8,532 nucleotides of DNA, taken from the NCBI GenBank assembly GCA_003154055.1, contig PMCH01000084.1, positions 33,810 to 42,341 on the forward strand. Reading direction: 5' to 3'. Below are positions 1 to 3,932 of the stretch, piece after piece (the stretch's first letter is position 1; every line of letters starts with the position of its first letter). Under the pieces are notes generated by a model, which saw nothing but the letters and a program-made list of their open reading frames with translations, did no database searches and had not been told where the DNA came from. The position numbers and the translations under genes were made by a program. Origin of the DNA: Acidobacteriaceae bacterium (GTDB lineage: Bacteria; Acidobacteriota; Terriglobia; Terriglobales; Acidobacteriaceae).

Positions 1-383
1 ACGGCGCGGGCTGTGGCATAGGCTTCTTTCACCTGGCCAAGAATCTGGGGCTCACCGACCACCATCGAGTCCAGGCTGGCAGCAACGCGGAACACGTGGC
101 GGACGGCTTCCTGCTCGCGGAATTCGTAGAGATGAGCTTCGAACTGGGCCGGATCGAGAGCGAAGTACTCCCCCAAGAACTCACGCAGGTCTCCGGTGCC
201 GTTCTTCATGTTGGCGAGGAATTCCACGCGGTTGCAGGTGGAAACGATCATGCCTTCGGCAATGGCCGGATGCTCGGATAGTTTCTTACAGGCCTCGGGC
301 AGGCGCGATTCGGGGATGGCCAACCGCTCGCGGACCTCGACCGGCGCGGTCTTGTGATTGACGCCGATGAGTTGGAATCTCAT
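1..383 (-). CDS. hemA: Glutamyl-tRNA reductase, N-terminal part (cut by window edge)
   Basis: This is the first 127 codons of glutamyl-tRNA reductase, the NADPH-dependent enzyme that turns glutamyl-tRNA(Glu) into glutamate-1-semialdehyde, the entry step of C5-pathway heme synthesis in the cytoplasm. The reverse strand reads MRFQLIGVNHKTAPVEVRER, the family's usual start. The catalytic cysteine is Cys50 inside STCNRVE, the same number as in the E. coli enzyme. A second family block, SLDSMVVGEPQILGQVKEAY, lies near residues 103-122. The catalytic domain is intact as far as it goes; the NADPH-binding and dimerisation domains lie beyond the left edge. The start at 383 is fixed by the ATGA overlap with the upstream ccsA stop. 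No Shine-Dalgarno sequence is seen, so translation is probably coupled to ccsA. Recognition is very secure. Confidence 0.96.
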   Translation of the reverse strand, partial: MRFQLIGVNHKTAPVEVRERLAIPESRLPEACKKLSEHPAIAEGMIVSTCNRVEFLANMKNGTGDLREFLGEYFALDPAQFEAHLYEFREQEAVRHVFRVAASLDSMVVGEPQILGQVKEAYATARA

Positions 384-1195
384 GAGGCGATGAACCTGTG
401 CATTCCGCTGAAGTAGTTGGCTACCCAGGCCACGATGGCGGCAACAAAAGCGGCGCTGGCCAGCACGGCGGCCCGACGACCGCGCAATCCGGCACTCAGC
501 CGCGTGTACACCATGATCAGATAGACGGCCCACATCAGGACAGAAAGCAGAATCTTGGGATCACCAAGATCCACGCGATGGTACGTGGATTCGGCAACCA
601 CCGAGCCGAAGATCAGGCCCAGGGTCATGAATGGGAACCCGAGCATCAGGGAGCGGTAACCGATATCGTCGATCACCTGGAGGGCGGGAAGACGGGCGAA
701 CACGCCGCCGGAGGTTTTCGATTTCAGCGCGCGCTCCTGAAGGAGGTAGAGCAGGCTGGCACCAAAGCTTACGAAAAGGGCCGCGTATCCAGTGAAGATG
801 GTCAGGATGTGGGCTGCCAGCCAGCCGTGTTGCACCGCCACCGAGGTGAAGACAAGTGGTTGCTGGCCAGTCGCGGCGATAAAAGTCAGCAGGAACACGA
901 GCGGGAACACCACGATGCCAGGGGAAGTCGTCTGGTACACCACGTAGACCAGCATGAAGACAACCATGATGAGGAAGCCAAGCAGCGACTCGGAATTGTG
1001 TACCGAGGCCAGGGTCAGCTGTCCGGCTTGGGCGACCGCTTCGGCGAGCGAAACAAAGTGAAACACCATGCCCAGGTAGGAAGCATGGAGCGCCACCTTC
1101 CCCAGGACTTCGGAGGTGCGGGTGAGCGCGACCAGGGCGTAGAGCAACCCCACCGCATAACAGACCAACGCGACTCGCAGCCAGATCAGGCTCAT
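380..1195 (-). CDS. ccsA: CcsA/HemX-type cytochrome c assembly membrane protein
   Basis: This 271-residue polytopic membrane protein has about eight hydrophobic segments and belongs to the CcsA/HemX family (cytochrome c assembly protein domain, PF01578). Family members handle or bind heme at the membrane for cytochrome c maturation, or, as HemX beside hemA in Bacillus, affect glutamyl-tRNA reductase level. Visible marks are His46, His129 in the GWLAAHILTIFTGYAALFVS stretch, the block GDPKILLSVLMWAVYLIMVY (211-230), and a terminal NYFSGMHRFIAS with His266, matching the family's 'SGLHSY' ending. The tryptophan-rich WWD heme-handling tract is degenerate: the segment before GDPK reads AESTYHRVDL with few tryptophans. 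That favours a HemX-like role over a full cytochrome c synthase subunit. It overlaps hemA by four bases (ATGA), so the two are one transcription and translation unit. CcsA versus HemX naming is uncertain; family membership is secure. Confidence 0.85.
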   Translation of the reverse strand: MSLIWLRVALVCYAVGLLYALVALTRTSEVLGKVALHASYLGMVFHFVSLAEAVAQAGQLTLASVHNSESLLGFLIMVVFMLVYVVYQTTSPGIVVFPLVFLLTFIAATGQQPLVFTSVAVQHGWLAAHILTIFTGYAALFVSFGASLLYLLQERALKSKTSGGVFARLPALQVIDDIGYRSLMLGFPFMTLGLIFGSVVAESTYHRVDLGDPKILLSVLMWAVYLIMVYTRLSAGLRGRRAAVLASAAFVAAIVAWVANYFSGMHRFIAS

Positions 1196-1250
1196 ATGTC
1201 TTTTACGTGATTCCCCGGGCTGTGATGGATGCCCCCACCTGCCCCGGGTG

Positions 1251-1256
1251 ATTATA
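1251..1256 (-). promoter_or_regulatory. Probable -10 box of the ccsA-hemA promoter
   Basis: Read on the minus strand this is a perfect TATAAT, 55 bases upstream of the ccsA start. The hexamer expected 17 bases further upstream (about 1274-1279) is CTCCCC, nothing like TTGACA, and there is no extended TG motif. A strong -10 without a -35 suggests dependence on an activator, and a CRP-type palindrome sits about 70 bases upstream of the predicted start near 1244. Inferred from sequence only. Confidence 0.55.
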
Positions 1257-1305
1257 GTTTGCCCAGAGGAGGAGGGGAGGGGAAACGGGCGCTGTCACAA
1301 GTGCA

Positions 1306-1321
1306 TGTGACGTGCGTCACA
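1306..1321. promoter_or_regulatory. CRP/FNR-type operator palindrome upstream of ccsA-hemA
   Basis: The site reads TGTGA-CGTGCG-TCACA, matching the CRP half-sites and N6 spacing exactly. With the flanking A and T it is an 18-base inverted repeat in which only the central pair fails. A further TCACA at 1295-1299 lies exactly 11 bases before the TGTGA, which is itself 11 bases before the second TCACA, so three half-sites repeat at one helical turn. The centre (1313.5) is near -69.5 from the predicted transcription start, close to a classical class I activator position. The regulator is not in the window. A CRP/FNR-superfamily protein sensing cAMP, oxygen or redox would fit heme and cytochrome genes. 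Confidence 0.6.
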
Positions 1322-1347
1322 TAAAGGGGAAGGACTGGAACGAAGCG

Positions 1348-1698
1348 CTATTCAACGCCCAGGGAGGCGAGCGACCCTTCCAGATGCTGGGAGTCGATGG
1401 GCAATGACCGTCCGGTGATTTGCAGATCTTCTATTTCGTCAAACGCACGAAAAAGGCGGATTTTGACGGCGGCATATTGCTCGGCGTCGGTGAGGGACCG
1501 GCCGTGGTTGTGGTTCCAAGCGGCTACGACCGGCTGCGGAAGGAAGATGCTGACTGCGTATTTGGTCTTGCGGTCGGATGTGACGTCAAAGATGTACTCG
1601 ATCGCATCGCCAGTCGGGGTGGGACGCTTGCCTACGAAGTAGTACTGGTACACGTAGCCTTGGGAACCGGCATAGGTCTTGAGGCGGCGGATGGTCAT
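1348..1698 (-). CDS. Small uncharacterised protein
   Basis: I do not recognise a named family. With the start at 1698 the protein is 116 residues and begins MTIRRLKTYAGSQGYVYQYY. The frame stays open up to 1755, but that extra stretch translates the heptamer repeat (LETSNHS and similar), so the internal ATG is preferred. The protein looks soluble: no signal peptide or membrane segment, an aromatic-rich N-terminal part (GYVYQYYFVGKRP), a beta-like middle (IEYIFDVTSDRKTKYAVSIFLP), an AWNHNHGRSLTDAEQYAAVKIRLFRAFDE segment and a short acidic tail. The alternating charged and hydrophobic composition and codon use resemble the neighbours, which supports a real gene. It lies 93 bases downstream of bla on the same strand and about 150 bases before ccsA, so it may be the last gene of a galT-bla transcript. 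No ribosome binding site is seen; the 5' leader is the heptamer array. Confidence 0.7.
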   Translation of the reverse strand: MTIRRLKTYAGSQGYVYQYYFVGKRPTPTGDAIEYIFDVTSDRKTKYAVSIFLPQPVVAAWNHNHGRSLTDAEQYAAVKIRLFRAFDEIEDLQITGRSLPIDSQHLEGSLASLGVE

Positions 1699-1704
1699 AG
1701 AGTG

Positions 1705-1732
1705 GTTGCTTGTTTCTAGTTGCTGGTTGCTA
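1705..1732. repeat. Heptamer tandem array, left arm of an inverted pair
   Basis: On the plus strand there are four adjacent 7-base units of the form GTT(G/T)CT(A/G/T), at 1705, 1712, 1719 and 1726. In the transcript of the minus-strand hypothetical gene this arm is an A/C-rich leader of CAAC/TAGAAAC type words ending 6 bases before the ATG at 1698. It pairs with the oppositely oriented array at 1751-1792; 19 of 22 positions in the best stem match. Confidence 0.75.
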
Positions 1733-1750
1733 GCAGACCCACACCTGTCG

Positions 1751-1792
1751 CGCAAACGAGAAGCGAGAGACTAGAAACCAGAAACTAGCAAC
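1751..1792. repeat. Heptamer tandem array, right arm of an inverted pair
   Basis: Read on the minus strand from 1792 there are six 7-base units. The first three (1792-1772) fit GTT(T/G)CT(A/G) well; the next three (1771-1751) are decayed versions: GTCTCTC, GCTTCTC, GTTTGCG. The first unit overlaps the TAG stop codon of the beta-lactamase-like gene. It faces the array at 1705-1732 across a short spacer, and the transcript could fold into an imperfect hairpin. There is no following U-run, so it is not an obvious intrinsic terminator. Confidence 0.75.
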
Positions 1793-2742
1793 TACTTTGT
1801 GCTGTTCCCCGGCGATATGACTCTTCCATATTCGCTGGCGCGGGCCATGCGATCGAACATACGCCAGGCTTCCAACGAGATCTTGCTGATCGATTCTTCC
1901 CCGTCGCGTTCGCGGTGCAGGTAGGTCGTCATCACACAGAGAATGTAAGGGCGTTTCTCCACGAAGATCACGCCGAAATCGTTGCGTACGCCTTCGAGCG
2001 CGCCGGGCTTGTTGGCGATCTTCAAGTCATCGGGAAGATCGCGCGGGATCCAGCTGTCCTTATGGGTGCTGAGGACTTTGAAGAAGTCGTCAGTCATCTC
2101 TTTGTTCAGCACTTTGCCGCGGTAGATGGCTTCCAGCAGAGCCATCATTTCGGCGGGGGTCGAGACGTTTTCCCTGCCCTCAACGGCGGCCTTGAGGTCC
2201 ATCATCTTGCGGCGCAGCCTGGTATGCGAGAGGCCGAGCGAATCGAGGAACGCGTTGACGTTCCCCATGCCGACGCGGTCGATGAGGACGTTGGTGGCAG
2301 AGTTGTCACTGACCGCGACCATCATGGTGGCGAGATCGCGCAGGGTGATGCGGGTTACGCCGGGGGTGAGGCCGCCCATGATGTCGCTGTCCTGGACGAG
2401 GTCGGCGGCCTTTACGGTGTAAAGGTCAGTGAGTTTCAGCTTGCCTTGCTGGGCTTGACGGTAGAGTTCGGCCAGCACGGTAATCTTGATGGAACTGGCC
2501 TGCGGGAAGACGTCGTTCGCGTGAAGCAGGTACTTGTGGCCATCCGTGAGGTCGAGCACGGCAACGCCAACGACGCCGTCGAGGTGCTGGTCCACTTGGG
2601 TAATGGAGTTTTCCAGCTTCTGCCAGAGGACTTGCTGCTTCTCGGGCGGGGCCTGGGCGCCGCTTTGCGCGAATGCCGCGAAGCTGGCAAGAAGACAGGT
2701 CAACAGCAGGACGACGGGAGCGATTCTCCGATTTTGCGGCAT
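1792..2742 (-). CDS. Secreted class A beta-lactamase-like serine hydrolase
   Basis: This is a 316-residue exported protein of the serine beta-lactamase/transpeptidase-like fold (Beta-lactamase2 type, PF13354). Residues 1-25 form a signal peptide: NRR, then a hydrophobic stretch to about 24, with likely cleavage after AFA (23-25). Motif 1 is SSIK (Ser83 nucleophile, Lys86). Motif 2 is SDN (145-147). Motif 3 is KPG (245-247) in NKPGALEGVRNDFG, not the KTG/KSG of true class A enzymes. The omega-loop Glu166 of class A enzymes is not evident; instead there is RKMMD (178-182) followed by GRENVSTP, a pattern I associate with uncharacterised serine hydrolases of this fold. The protein would act in the periplasm on beta-lactams or peptidoglycan-like amides; true beta-lactamase activity is uncertain. 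Its ATG lies 3 bases after the galT stop, so it is probably co-transcribed and perhaps coupled with galT. The fold is secure, the substrate is not. Confidence 0.88.
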   Translation of the reverse strand: MPQNRRIAPVVLLLTCLLASFAAFAQSGAQAPPEKQQVLWQKLENSITQVDQHLDGVVGVAVLDLTDGHKYLLHANDVFPQASSIKITVLAELYRQAQQGKLKLTDLYTVKAADLVQDSDIMGGLTPGVTRITLRDLATMMVAVSDNSATNVLIDRVGMGNVNAFLDSLGLSHTRLRRKMMDLKAAVEGRENVSTPAEMMALLEAIYRGKVLNKEMTDDFFKVLSTHKDSWIPRDLPDDLKIANKPGALEGVRNDFGVIFVEKRPYILCVMTTYLHRERDGEESISKISLEAWRMFDRMARASEYGRVISPGNSTK

Positions 2743-2745
2743 GGG

Positions 2746-3729
2746 TTAGATCTTCGCTTCTCTTAAGCGCTGGACCGCCGTCTCCGACGTCAGCGGAGAG
2801 TAGTACACCTCTTTAAAGGTATAGGACTTTGACTTCGCCTCGATGATGGGCAGGATTTCAATGTGCCAGTGATAGTCATCGTCGAGCGTCTTCCAATAGC
2901 CGAGCGTTCCCGATTGATGCTGGCTGTTGGGCGAAGTGTGCAGTACGAGGTGGAAGGCCTCGGTGACGCTGCGAATCCGTTTCAGGGTGCGGCGCAGGAG
3001 GGCCGCCAGGTCCGCGAGATTGGCGACACGGGAAGAACCGGTGCGTTCAAACGAAGCTTCGTGGCTGCGGGGCATGATCCAGCATTCGTAGGGAACGCGG
3101 GGAGCATAGGGCCCGAAAGCGACGTAGTCTCCCCGGATTTCGAGGACACGGAGTTGCTGACGCTCTTCTTGTGCCAGGATGTCGCAGAAGACGCACCGTT
3201 CCTTGTTCTCGAAGTAGTCGCGTCCCGCGCGGAGTTCGTAGAGCACGCGGCGAGGGACGAAGGTCGTAGCGGTCAGTTGGGAAGTTGGGTGCTCGAACTC
3301 CTGTCCGGCGCTGGGGCCGTGGTTCTTGAAGATGCTGACATACTTGAAGCGGCTGTCGCGCTTGAGGTCCTGGATGCGCTGCGCGGCGAGCCGCAGGAAC
3401 TGCTCCACCTCGGCGTCCGAGGCATTCCAGAGATGGCCGTCGTGACGCGGGTTTTCGAGCAGAACCTCGTGGGCGCCGACCGAGCCCATGCGGTCATACA
3501 GACCGTCGGCTCGGCGGGCCGGTTCGCCTTCGATGCGGTACAGAGCGTGAGGATGGACCACCGCGCGTGCCGACCATGCAGCGCCATCGAGTCCGGGTAG
3601 CGTGGAAACCACCTGGAGCGACTGAGCCCCATTGCAAAACGGGCATTCGCCAGTGTGTGGAACGGGTTCAGAAACGTCGTCGCCCGTGATCACCCAGGAG
3701 CGGGTGATGGGATCTTTGCGCAGTTCCAT
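2746..3729 (-). CDS. galT: GalT-like galactose-1-phosphate uridylyltransferase family protein
   Basis: This 327-residue protein of the GalT branch of the HIT superfamily starts MELRKDPITRSWVI. GalT moves UMP between glucose-1-P and galactose-1-P through a uridylyl-histidine in the Leloir pathway; relatives include ADP-glucose phosphorylase. Visible marks are the zinc-type pair CPFC (29-32), the block FKNHGPSAGQEFEHPTSQ (134-151), a second pair CVFC (179-182) and the C-terminal HWHIEILPI (287-295). The catalytic HPH is expected at 147-149, but the codons cac-cca-act give HPT, so the usual nucleophile His is replaced by Thr. The protein may be inactive as a classical GalT or belong to a subfamily with other chemistry. 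The frame stays open upstream to 3894 through AT-rich repeats, but family alignment sets the start at 3729. No Shine-Dalgarno sequence is visible. It is divergent from mutS and followed directly by the beta-lactamase-like gene. The symbol is given by family only. Confidence 0.8.
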   Translation of the reverse strand: MELRKDPITRSWVITGDDVSEPVPHTGECPFCNGAQSLQVVSTLPGLDGAAWSARAVVHPHALYRIEGEPARRADGLYDRMGSVGAHEVLLENPRHDGHLWNASDAEVEQFLRLAAQRIQDLKRDSRFKYVSIFKNHGPSAGQEFEHPTSQLTATTFVPRRVLYELRAGRDYFENKERCVFCDILAQEERQQLRVLEIRGDYVAFGPYAPRVPYECWIMPRSHEASFERTGSSRVANLADLAALLRRTLKRIRSVTEAFHLVLHTSPNSQHQSGTLGYWKTLDDDYHWHIEILPIIEAKSKSYTFKEVYYSPLTSETAVQRLREAKI

Positions 3730-3780
3730 GCAGTAAGGAAAGCAGAAGGCAGGAGGAGAGTCAAATGGGAACCGAGGGAA

Positions 3781-3812
3781 TTGGGTAATTGTGAAATTTG
3801 GTAATTTGAAAC
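3781..3812. repeat. AT-rich approximately 8-base tandem repeats, left arm of an inverted pair
   Basis: There are four adjacent units of about 8 bases around the consensus TTTGGTAA (TTGGGTAA, TTGTGAAA, TTTGGTAA, TTTGAAAC). They are strikingly AT-rich against GC-rich surroundings. An 11-base core, TTGGTAATTTG at 3798-3808, recurs inverted at 3892-3902. The array lies 52 bases upstream of galT, within its leader or promoter region. Confidence 0.7.
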
Positions 3813-3885
3813 CGTTCTCACAGGCTACAGTGGTGTGGTCAGGACAGAGCGCGTTTGCTTCTCTTGGTTGGAAGCGCAACCGCCG

Positions 3886-3929
3886 AAATTGCAAATTACC
3901 AATTTAGAGATTACAAAATTACCGATTCC
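3886..3929. repeat. AT-rich approximately 8-base tandem repeats, right arm, ending at the mutS start
   Basis: On the reverse strand the words GGTAAT, TGTAAT, CTAAAT and GGTAAT recur every 7-8 bases. On the plus strand this is an A/C-rich leader of ATTACC words ending about 4 bases before the mutS ATG. It is inverted relative to 3781-3812, with about 73 bases between the arms. No ribosome binding site separates it from mutS. Confidence 0.7.
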
Positions 3930-3932
3930 TCT

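Noticed and set aside
398..1210. Long plus-strand open frame (270 codons) opposite ccsA
   Set aside because: Its translation is rich in His, Gln, Asp and Gly with no family signal; it mirrors the hydrophobic codons of the well-supported membrane protein on the other strand.
1213..1248. Two CCCCGGG copies in the ccsA leader as a riboswitch or attenuator stem
   Set aside because: Only the self-complementary CCCGGG cores pair and no conserved riboswitch core is recognisable.
1304..1323. The TGTGACGTGCGTCACA palindrome as a transcription terminator for the hypothetical gene
   Set aside because: There is no U-run on either side; its half-site sequence and spacing match a CRP-type operator better.
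2678..2700. Lipoprotein signal in the beta-lactamase-like protein (Cys16 within LLLTC)
   Set aside because: Thr precedes the Cys, which is not a good lipobox, and a clear signal peptidase I site AFA lies at 23-25.
1915..2766. Plus-strand open frame (283 codons) opposite bla
   Set aside because: It has no recognisable motif, while the minus strand carries a signal peptide, SSIK and SDN in the right order.
3806..3831. mutS promoter TTGAAA plus TACAGT
   Set aside because: The spacing is only 14 bases and TTGAAA is part of the repeat array; support is too weak to list as a promoter.
3730..3894. N-terminal extension of galT to 3894
   Set aside because: The extra 55 residues translate the AT-rich repeat, and family members begin at the MELRKDP-type segment.
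3855..3932. TTG start of mutS at 3855
   Set aside because: The added 26 residues come from the repeat arm and precede the family-typical N-terminus; ATG 3933 is preferred, though neither has a Shine-Dalgarno.
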